Shown piece after piece: positions 48,663 through 56,107 of a DNA stretch of 64,000 nt; the first letter of the stretch is position 1; the number at the start of each line of letters is the position of its first letter. The position numbers and the translations under genes are program-made. The notes beneath the pieces are model-generated. The model was not told the origin of the DNA and did no database searches. It saw nothing but the letters and a program-made list of their open reading frames with translations. Source of the DNA: Planctomycetota bacterium (lineage in GTDB: Bacteria; Planctomycetota; UBA1135); assembly GCA_008501825.1 (NCBI GenBank), contig QQUA01000016.1, positions 62,001 to 126,000 on the forward strand, in the 5' to 3' direction.

Positions 48663-49127
48663 GTTAACGATTTTGGATGCAGTCTTTAACCTCGGCAGTG
48701 CTCATGCACCGCTCGGGTTTCCTTTGGCATAGTCCTGCAAAAGCTCTAACGGAAAGTTAGTCTTTCCTTTTTGGTGAGGTCATCGCTCCACTTTCCGATA
48801 GAGGCGGACCTGCCATTTATTCCTAAAGTGGGAGTCTGTCTCTTTAGTTGGTTTCGATTTTTGTCATGAATTTAAAGAAGCGATGGTCAGCAATCGAGGT
48901 GAAGAACTGAGTCGGCCGAAACAAAGAAGTAGCATTCATTTCTTCATGGCAGTGCTCCAACGTGGGGAACGAATGCATTCCTCCCCTGATTGAAGTGGTC
49001 CCGCCAAGCCGCACCGGGTCAGAAAATTGTCGAAAAACCGGAGGCTATTCCCCTGGTTTCCTTTATGTCCACCGAATCTTCACCTTAGATCGTTCAAATA
49101 TTTAGCGTTTTCCGGACGATTATCTGG

Positions 49128-49499
49128 GTGTCTCCTCCCTCGCCGGTCGTTTTGAAGAGGTCGGCTAAGAAAAATCAAAAAGTGAAAAGTCAGTCAAGTT
49201 ACCCATTCTTCCTCGTGTTTCGACGAGACAATTACTCTTGCTTTCCCCTGGCCATTGACATTTCTGAGCAGGAAGCTTTATCCAGAGCCAACGAAAAAGC
49301 CAATCGAATCGGTTTCAACTTCGTGCTTGAAGTCCACCGAGTCCGCCTCTCCGAGGCTGAACCTGAAACGGATTCCCGAGAGTCGATCGTGGTTCGGGCC
49401 AGTCAGTTTCCCTTGCCTCAGGACATGCCCTTTGCCGTAGGCAGGGGGGAGCTACAAGGGGAGCCAACGAGAACTTCATCCCCCGCTTGGGAAAAATAA
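49128..49499 (+). CDS. Possible small protein, unknown
   Basis: Isolated ORF in a region with no other coding candidate; YPFFLVFRRDNYSCFPLAIDISEQEALSRANEKANRIGF is plausible. Confidence 0.3.
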   Translation: MSPPSPVVLKRSAKKNQKVKSQSSYPFFLVFRRDNYSCFPLAIDISEQEALSRANEKANRIGFNFVLEVHRVRLSEAEPETDSRESIVVRASQFPLPQDMPFAVGRGELQGEPTRTSSPAWEK

Positions 49500-49558
49500 G
49501 CTCCTTATCGAAAATCTTCCTATTCGTCTTTTCTAACCCGGATTCATCCGCGATTCAG

Positions 49559-49622
49559 GGAAGGACGTCCAACGGAACGGCGTTAATTGCCGAGTGGACC
49601 AAGCCCTCGGGGTCAAGGTCAC
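49559..49622 (-). pseudogene. Frameshifted remnant of an FG-GAP protein 3' end
   Basis: Strong match to 56111-56175 (minus: GTGACCTTGACCCC-GAGGGCTTGGTC...AACGCCGTTCCGTTGGACGTCCTTCC versus GTGACCTTGACCCCCGAGGGATTGGTC...AACGCCGTCCCATTGGACGTCCTTCC); one missing C breaks the frame. Confidence 0.8.
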
Positions 49623-49834
49623 CGTCGGCTGCACCGGCCTGGTATGCGATGGGTCGTGCGCCCAGCCATTGATCTCATCGAAAAACTCGTCACGTTCCAC
49701 CGGGGCTCCGCACGACCATTGCGAGACACCTTGCCTCGTCCGACGCGATCGCTACGCATTTCTACCGGACCGATCGTGCCAAGTGTCACTTGTCCGTTTC
49801 CGTTGAGCAGGTTGGCGATGCAGTCCAGCTTCAT
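49623..49834 (-). pseudogene. Degraded cassette gene fragment (begins MKLDCIANLLNGNGQVTLGTIGPVEM)
   Basis: Good start and coding-like N-terminus, then low-quality frame; a second frame (CVAIASDEARCLAMVV...FFDEINGW) looks coding, implying frameshift. Confidence 0.4.
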
Positions 49835-49853
49835 CAGGTGCTTCCTCCACCGG

Positions 49854-49901
49854 CATAGGGTCTCGCGCTTCAGCCGCGGGCGGTGGTGGCGCTAGTTGGC
49901 C
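49854..49901 (-). other. attC-like recombination site (degenerate)
   Basis: Minus strand GGCCAAC immediately after the 49903 stop, then GC-rich imperfect inverted repeat. Confidence 0.4.
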
Positions 49902-49902
49902 A

Positions 49903-50508
49903 TCACGTTTTGACGCTCTCCCAAACAGCCGCCAGGTACGCGATTTCACCTCGAAGTACGGCATCGAGGTCCGGAATCGGCACGGTCGGGGCAATGAGCT
50001 TTCCGTTTCTCACGTCCAAGACACACATCGTCGTTCCAGCGGGTGCCGACGCTCGAAGCGCCTTGTCCATTAAATGCGTAATCACATCCACACGTGGCTT
50101 CGATAGCTTATCCGCTTTGAAATACAGCTTGATGACGTGGGGCTTGCCATCAACTCTGAGGCCAAGCTCAGGATTGACGCGGATGGACACATCGCCTTCG
50201 GAGTAGGCCTCCCTAGGAGGAGCGAACCAGCTGAGTGGCTTCTTGCCCCACCACTTCTTGTAGCCCTTGATGGCGTCTGCGTAGTGCCCCTTCTTCTTCG
50301 CGTCGGTGATGTCACCGACATGCTTCGCCAACTGGCTTTTCGCGTCGCCGGCGGCATGACAGGAAACGATTCCTTCGCGAAGGCGCTTGTAGAAGTCGAA
50401 CGCCGGCTCGTACTCGGGCCGGAGCTTGAACCGCCTCACCTTCGTCAACTTCGAGGTTCCGCCTGCGGACGCGAAGTCAACGAAGTCCGTTAGCGAAAGC
50501 TCCGGCAT
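49903..50508 (-). CDS. Hypothetical cassette protein (201 aa)
   Basis: Full-length ORF between two attC-like sites; no recognised family. Confidence 0.7.
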   Translation of the reverse strand: MPELSLTDFVDFASAGGTSKLTKVRRFKLRPEYEPAFDFYKRLREGIVSCHAAGDAKSQLAKHVGDITDAKKKGHYADAIKGYKKWWGKKPLSWFAPPREAYSEGDVSIRVNPELGLRVDGKPHVIKLYFKADKLSKPRVDVITHLMDKALRASAPAGTTMCVLDVRNGKLIAPTVPIPDLDAVLRGEIAYLAAVWESVKT

Positions 50509-50527
50509 TGGGAACCTCCTTCTGCAT

Positions 50528-50590
50528 GGCCAACGCCATCGGTATTAGCGGCTGCGCGCAGCACCGTCCGCTGTATGCTGTTTTTAGGTG
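50528..50590 (-). other. attC-like recombination site
   Basis: Minus: AACAGCATACAGCGGACGGTGCTGCGCGCAGCCGCTAATACCGATGGCGTTGGCC; AGCGG/CCGCT arms, GTTGGCC core. Confidence 0.55.
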
Positions 50591-50647
50591 GCCGAAGAGG
50601 ACCTTGAGACATTTGAGTGTGCATTGAGTACGCCCCCGCACCGGCGG

Positions 50648-53104
50648 CTACTTAGGCTTGGTTTTGAGGTTGAAGTTGTATTCGGCGCAATTACAGCGCA
50701 GGGCTTCGGACGGCCCGCGCTTCGGCGTGACGTAGAGCCAGGACTCACAGGTCGCGCACCGAAAGCGCTCAAGGAAATCCCGGAATGCGGCCACAACGGG
50801 TTCGAAGTCCTTCTTCCCGAGATTGGCCCACTCGTTGTAGTGAACAGCCTTGTTGACGACCCACTGCTCCACATCGGCCACGCCCTTCAATTCTGACACG
50901 GCCTTCTTGTGACTGGCTGCGGCGCCTCGACTCTGGGCATCACCCCATGACTGAGCTGCATTGGCTGCCTCGCCCAACAACTTCTTCATGCGGGACATCA
51001 CGCTCGAGAGAAGCTCCCCTAGTTCGTAGTTCCCGTCGGTACGGAACTGGGGGCTTGCGCCTAGTAGGTCGGCAAGGTGGCGGGAGACACACTCCAGATG
51101 CCGGCGGAGCGCGCCGGCCGCAACCTCAACCTTGCCCTTGGCGAGTGCCTGATTGATCTCGACCCAGATGCCTTCGTTTGATTCGACTAGCGGACCCGTT
51201 TCGATGGTCCAGCTGTGGAAGGCGACGGAGGTTTTGGAAGTGACCAGACCCGCCGACCGCATCTGCTCGGCCCACACGCGGTCATGCGTCGTGATGATGA
51301 ACTGCGTGTCCGGGAAGTGCCTCTTGAGGAGCTTGCAGAATTCATGGCGGTGATCGGAATCAACGGACATCACAACGTCGTCGAGGAGTGCTAGGCTGAA
51401 ACGATCCCCAAAGAGGCGCTTCATAAGGGCGAGATACAGACAGACGCCCATGCCATCCTGGTGGCCCTCGCTGTGATAGGCGCCCGGGGGGAAGAGCCCG
51501 CGCTCGTAGAAGTTGACCGCGAGGTCAAGCTTGCTCTCGCTAGGCGTGAGCTTGGCAGTGAACTTGGTTTCGTCGTCACCGTTGAGTTCGCGGTAGTAGT
51601 TGCTGAAGTCGTCCTGCACCTCCTCGTAGAGCGTGTTCAGACTAGTCTCGAACACTGTGCAGTAGGTCTCGTAGGCGGCTTTTGCCGCTGCGGCGGCCGC
51701 TTTCGCGGCCTTCTCCTTGCGCTTGGCGTCACGGTAGTCGCCGAGCCGAGTCTGGGCGGTGGTCAGGAAGGTCTGGGCGGCGTGCGCGGCGCTCTGGTCG
51801 GGCTTGGCCTTGACTACCTCCGCGAGGCTCTCAAGGCTGGCCGACAGGGTCCCGGGCTCCCGGACCCAACCAACGGTGAGGCGGTCCTTGAGACCGGCCA
51901 GGCCATCGAAGCAGTCGAGCACGGGCTTCAGCTTGTCGAGGTCAGCTTTCCATTCAGCGAGGCCCTCTGCGAATGCCGATTGATCCACCGCGGCGGCGAG
52001 TTTCTGCACCGGAGCAATCAGCTTGGCGATGCGGATCACCTCGTCGGAGATGGCAGCACCGTTTTTCCTGAGCGACTCCTGAAGCTGTCTCGCCTCCTCT
52101 GACTTGGCGAGCTTAGTCTGCAGGTGGGCACGCAGGGATTCTTCGTCGTCCCATGCGATGTCGCAGAGCGGGCACTCGGGGCCTTCAACAAATTCGAGCC
52201 CCTTCTCGATGAAGCTCCGACGCTGCATTGCGGCAACGAGCGAAGGGTCAGCTTCGAGCTTGGCGAGGCCCGCGGAGATCTGGCCAGCCTCGGGCGCGCA
52301 GAGGCTGGCGAAGCCTCCAGCGGCATCGCTGAGCGCCTTCAGGTCGCGAAGCGCGGACTCCTTGTTGAAATCGGAGGCCTTAGCAGCATAGGAAAGGCCG
52401 GCGTCGAGTGCTGCCTCTGCCGTCAGGTCAGAAACCACGGGAAGGTCGAGGAGCTTCCGCCGCTGGTTGACGGCGGTGAGGAGTTGGTCGGCCGCGAGCG
52501 TCTCGATCTGAAGATGAAGGCGCAGCGCATCGGAGTTTGCCTTTACCTGGGTGGACGCCGTGCGAAACTTATCTTGCAGGCGGTTCTGTGCCGTTTTAAG
52601 GGCACTTCGGGTGTCGCCGATCTCGCCCAGCTTGAGCAACGTTTGGATCTCGGCGGAGCGCTTGCTCGGCTCGACCAAGATGAAGCGGATGATGTCGCGC
52701 CGGCTGAGGGTGATCTCCGGGTGGTCCGCAACCTCATTGAGCACGGCCCTAATGTCGTCGTCAGCTGGCTCGAACACCGGCTTCTTGGGCGACGTGAACT
52801 TTCGGGTGATGGTGGCCGACTTGTTCAGAGCGGGGATGTAGACGCGGAGCTTGACGAAGGCTGCGTCCGGGAACTTGGCCTTGTCGACGTGTGGGCCATG
52901 CTCAGCAACGGAAAGCCCCTTGGTGCCTATGCCTTCAAGGCGCCCAATCTGCCCTGTGAGGGCGAATTCGACCGCATCAATTACCGCGCTCTTGCCCGAG
53001 CCATTGGGACCGGAGATCGCGAAAGGCTTTCGCTGGAAATCGAGCTCGAGCTTCTGCGCGATGCCTCTCGCCCACTCGATATGGACCGATTCGAGCTGGA
53101 TCAC
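50648..53104 (-). CDS. Rad50/SMC-like ATPase with zinc-hook and C-terminal zinc-ribbon
   Basis: GTG start MIQLESVHIEWARG; Walker A GPNGSGKSA; CPLC hook mid-protein; LALLDDVVMSVDSDHRHEF Walker B/D-loop; C-terminal CATC...CNC. Confidence 0.88.
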   Translation of the reverse strand: MIQLESVHIEWARGIAQKLELDFQRKPFAISGPNGSGKSAVIDAVEFALTGQIGRLEGIGTKGLSVAEHGPHVDKAKFPDAAFVKLRVYIPALNKSATITRKFTSPKKPVFEPADDDIRAVLNEVADHPEITLSRRDIIRFILVEPSKRSAEIQTLLKLGEIGDTRSALKTAQNRLQDKFRTASTQVKANSDALRLHLQIETLAADQLLTAVNQRRKLLDLPVVSDLTAEAALDAGLSYAAKASDFNKESALRDLKALSDAAGGFASLCAPEAGQISAGLAKLEADPSLVAAMQRRSFIEKGLEFVEGPECPLCDIAWDDEESLRAHLQTKLAKSEEARQLQESLRKNGAAISDEVIRIAKLIAPVQKLAAAVDQSAFAEGLAEWKADLDKLKPVLDCFDGLAGLKDRLTVGWVREPGTLSASLESLAEVVKAKPDQSAAHAAQTFLTTAQTRLGDYRDAKRKEKAAKAAAAAAKAAYETYCTVFETSLNTLYEEVQDDFSNYYRELNGDDETKFTAKLTPSESKLDLAVNFYERGLFPPGAYHSEGHQDGMGVCLYLALMKRLFGDRFSLALLDDVVMSVDSDHRHEFCKLLKRHFPDTQFIITTHDRVWAEQMRSAGLVTSKTSVAFHSWTIETGPLVESNEGIWVEINQALAKGKVEVAAGALRRHLECVSRHLADLLGASPQFRTDGNYELGELLSSVMSRMKKLLGEAANAAQSWGDAQSRGAAASHKKAVSELKGVADVEQWVVNKAVHYNEWANLGKKDFEPVVAAFRDFLERFRCATCESWLYVTPKRGPSEALRCNCAEYNFNLKTKPK

Positions 53105-53277
53105 TTGCCCTCCCCGCCCGCCGGCGGCGAGAACACCCTCACTAGGTCGTCGGCTTTCAGATTCTTCTTAGCGGACAGCAGATCGCGCAACGCGTCGATC
53201 ATCTCGGGCGTGACGTCGGAGGATTCCTCGAGCTTCTCAAGGAAGGTGTCAGCAATCTCGTTCTGGAGCTTCGCCAT
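53101..53277 (-). CDS. 58-aa ORF overlapping the ATPase start (not in supplied track)
   Basis: Reverse complement reads MAKLQNEIADTFLEKLEESSDVTPEMIDALRDLLSAKKNLKADDLVRVFSPPAGGEGK*; stop TGA overlaps GTG start of the ATPase by 4 bp. Confidence 0.75.
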   Translation of the reverse strand: MAKLQNEIADTFLEKLEESSDVTPEMIDALRDLLSAKKNLKADDLVRVFSPPAGGEGK

Positions 53278-53298
53278 GCGGAATCCTCAAGCCTGCCC

Positions 53299-53352
53299 AT
53301 CTAACACCGTAAATCAGCGGGGCGGTATTCCGTGTACGCTGCATTTATCTGG
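53299..53352 (-). other. attC-like recombination site
   Basis: Minus: AGATAAATGCAGCGTACACGG...CCGCTGATTTACGGTGTTAGAT; AAATGCAGCG pairs AAAT-CAGCG with one extrahelical base; GTTAGAT core. Confidence 0.6.
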
Positions 53353-53363
53353 CTGGGGCTTCT

Positions 53364-54734
53364 CTATCCTTTCTGAAGGTTGCATAAACGATGCACGATC
53401 TGAGCATTCTCGGGAATCGTCTGTCCTCCACGCCAGTATTGTTCTGTGTGGTCAAGGGCAGCATCGTCAATTAAACGAATCTTCTGGTCACAGAGCGCGC
53501 ATGTCGGGTTCAATTCAAACATTTCACACTTAAGTTGTTGCGTGAATATACGCTTGCCATCATTGGGAACAGCATTGGAATCGAGGGCAGCTGACAAACG
53601 GCTGTACCATGTATCAAATGTGTAGCTCAATCGTGTTGATTCGCCGGTTGCTCGCCTGACACGGTCAACCCACTGTGCATCTTTATGGATGAGGTCGAGG
53701 TACTCTTCGTAGACCGCATCGGCAGACCTTGTGACTTGCCCTAAGTCATGATTTGCAAAAGAGGTTGATAAAACTTGAAAGATTGCGGCATTCGGGCGAG
53801 ATGCCCATTCTCCAGAACTCTTTGAGTTTAGTTTAGTAATTTCACTTTTCAAGCGGAATCCATGCTCGCCGAACACCGTGAGACAAGCCTTCATCGATTT
53901 TTCGAATACATTCCTGTATTCATCAATCTTGTCTGGACCTGCGTTCTTGTACGTGTCCAGGAACTCATTAAGGAACTTCTTCAATCCAGCTTGGCATTTG
54001 TGGTGTGTTCTCTCGTAGAAGGCTAAGAACCGGAGTACGAGGGCACGATCCTGCATCCGCTTCTCACAGTTCCTTTGCCGCAAACATTTTCTGAAATTTT
54101 CATTTGCCGCCAGTTCCTTAATGAGATCATTCAGTGAGCCACGATAGAGACAATTTCTGATTTCCATGTCGTTGAGCTTGACCCCACCAGTATTCAGCCG
54201 CTCAAAGACGATAAAATGGATGTCCGGACTCGCTGAACTCGAAAGCTCGAAAGATCGAAGAACGCAATCTTCCAACTTATTCTGGAATTTGTCCGGAAGT
54301 TCTTTGAAGCGTTTGCCGTTTAAGTCGGCCAATATGTCTAGCCGAGAAAGCTGGTAGTGATTGTCGAAGTAGTTGAATACGGACGTCAACCGCTGCAAAC
54401 CATCAATAACTTCGTATTTCCCTTCTTCTGTCTTGGCGAGGTAGATAACGGGAACCGGAATATCCAGAAGAAATGATTCGATAAGCTTGGCAGCGCGAAT
54501 CTTGTCCCACACGTAATTCCGTTGCCACTCAGGGTCGATGATTATCCTACCGGACTTGTGCCAACGATGGAGTTCTGAAAGGCTTCGATCCGCTTTGTCG
54601 AGGGTTATTTTCTGATCTTTCGATGCGTTCAACTCTCCTTCATCAAGAGAGTCCAGCACATCGTTATTGAAAGGCTGGTCTACCTGCTCTACGCGAGTGA
54701 GTTCATCCATCGTTAGCTCCTGTTCAATTATCAT
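53364..54734 (-). CDS. DUF262 (GmrSD N-like) protein with C-terminal HNH
   Basis: IIDPEWQRNYVWDKIRAAKLIESFLLDIPVPVIYLA, YEVIDGLQRLTSVFNYF, FERLNTGGVKLNDMEIRNCLY; C-terminus CALCDQKI...ALDHTEQYWRGGQTIPENAQIVHRLCN HNH. Confidence 0.88.
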   Translation of the reverse strand: MIIEQELTMDELTRVEQVDQPFNNDVLDSLDEGELNASKDQKITLDKADRSLSELHRWHKSGRIIIDPEWQRNYVWDKIRAAKLIESFLLDIPVPVIYLAKTEEGKYEVIDGLQRLTSVFNYFDNHYQLSRLDILADLNGKRFKELPDKFQNKLEDCVLRSFELSSSASPDIHFIVFERLNTGGVKLNDMEIRNCLYRGSLNDLIKELAANENFRKCLRQRNCEKRMQDRALVLRFLAFYERTHHKCQAGLKKFLNEFLDTYKNAGPDKIDEYRNVFEKSMKACLTVFGEHGFRLKSEITKLNSKSSGEWASRPNAAIFQVLSTSFANHDLGQVTRSADAVYEEYLDLIHKDAQWVDRVRRATGESTRLSYTFDTWYSRLSAALDSNAVPNDGKRIFTQQLKCEMFELNPTCALCDQKIRLIDDAALDHTEQYWRGGQTIPENAQIVHRLCNLQKG

Positions 54735-54746
54735 CCTAAACCTTAA

Positions 54747-54814
54747 GCCCCAACGTGTTTGCGGTTCAGGGGCGGGCCGCGCAGCGGGCCGTCCGCTGCA
54801 ACCGCTTGTTTGCC
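54747..54814 (-). other. attC recombination site (well formed)
   Basis: GCCCCAAC...GCGGTT-CAGGGGCGGGCC...GGGCCGTCCGCTGCAACCGC...GTTTGCC: arms pair with an extrahelical G, as in attC sites. Confidence 0.8.
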
Positions 54815-54815
54815 A

Positions 54816-55565
54816 TCAACACTTGAAGACCTTCCTCCTAAGGTGGCGTGCCATTCCAACGATGTCCGGATAGATGGAGTACTCATCCAGGTTCGCATGC
54901 TCAAGGAACTCTCGTGCCGCCACCTTGGCTTCTTTCTTGAGAACCACGCGCCTCACCACCTGTGGGCATTGGTCTTCCAGGGCCCTTGGGTTGTTACCGT
55001 GCACCGTGAAGACACCACGTTGGGCGAAGACGCGGTCCGTCTGCATTGGAGGGCTTGCCGCGATCGGGTGGTTCGGCGCGAATGGTTTCTTGTCCCAGTA
55101 GATCGCCCGGTAGTCAAAGCCCGAATCGTCTGGAATACTCTTAACCTCCGAGATCCCGCTAAGACCGTTCAAGCCCACTGGATCGAGAACGAAGAGAGCG
55201 GAGTCCTGCACTTGGTCGTAGTCGTTGTGAAGAATGAACGCGACTGCGATTCCGAGAACTTCTGACCAATCCAGCAGGCGAGTGGGTACCCAGTAGTGCT
55301 GCATGTCGAACAAGGTCTCCCAGTCGCTGTGCCTCCGATCAAAGAGCCGCGTGGCCATTCGCTTGAACTCAAGAAAGGCCTCTCTTTCGTGGGCAAGCCC
55401 ATCTATGCCACTTGGAAGCCGATAGAGCGTGGGCAGCAAACCCCACTCCTTGCCCGAGTGGCCGCGGTACCAGACTGTCTTGGGGTTTCCAAGCTCAGCT
55501 CGTGCCGAGCTTACGGCCTCCAGGAATTCACTCCAGAATTCACGCATCTCGCCCTCGTCTTGCAT
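54816..55565 (-). CDS. FRG-domain protein
   Basis: WYRGHSGKEWGLLPTLYR, MQHYWVPTRLLDWSEVLGIAVAFIL, RVFAQRGVFTVHG. Confidence 0.85.
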   Translation of the reverse strand: MQDEGEMREFWSEFLEAVSSARAELGNPKTVWYRGHSGKEWGLLPTLYRLPSGIDGLAHEREAFLEFKRMATRLFDRRHSDWETLFDMQHYWVPTRLLDWSEVLGIAVAFILHNDYDQVQDSALFVLDPVGLNGLSGISEVKSIPDDSGFDYRAIYWDKKPFAPNHPIAASPPMQTDRVFAQRGVFTVHGNNPRALEDQCPQVVRRVVLKKEAKVAAREFLEHANLDEYSIYPDIVGMARHLRRKVFKC

Positions 55566-55631
55566 GGCTAACTTGCATTGGACAGACCTGCATAAGTCGG
55601 GAAAGACAGCGTGCCGACCTGTCTATTGAGC
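55566..55631 (-). other. attC-like recombination site (degenerate)
   Basis: Minus: GCTCAATAGACAGGTCGG...CCGAC...GTCTGTCCAATGCAAGTTAGCC, directly upstream of the FRG start. Confidence 0.45.
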
Positions 55632-56107
55632 TTGTGCTCAGTCGCCAACCCGGAGTGGAACGCGGCTTGTCGCGGTGAGTTGCGACCAGATGAGAGCAGA
55701 CGCCGGCCCGTTTTAGGCAGATTTGTCCAACCAAGGGGCCCGAGTTCGGAGCGCCATGAGCCCGCGTCGGCTGAAGGCGGCAATATGTCCGTCCTTATCG
55801 GCCCTCCAGCAGGCGGTCCGGGCAATCTTTCTCCCTCGCCCAAGAGAGATGCTCCATCAAAGCCAGCCAACGAAACGCCCAGCACAGGCCGAGCCGCTTG
55901 TGCGTCAGTGATGGCGGACGTTGCCGCTGGGATGCGGACCTGCCTAAATCCGAGCATCATGGCTTTTGATCTCTTTAACAATACGCGTTCGGTAAAGAGT
56001 TTCGAAGCGCCCACGGTGGAGCCTTTCGATGGCGGTTCATGATACGAATTACGTGGGCCTAGCTCAATCATTCAATTGAGTTCAAAAACCTGAGCAGGTC
56101 ATGCGCC

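Noticed and set aside
50648-53104. Naming the ATPase as a specific known defence protein (Lamassu, PARIS, RloC, Gabija)
   Set aside because: Expected partner genes or effector domains for those systems are not visible; only a generic Rad50/SMC-like architecture can be supported.
52124-53533. 469-aa plus-strand ORF opposite the ATPase
   Set aside because: Shadow ORF; ATPase frame carries Walker motifs.
55632-56107. Group II intron remnant next to the attC-like site
   Set aside because: Attractive because group IIC introns target attC, but I found no domain V-like hairpin or reverse transcriptase.
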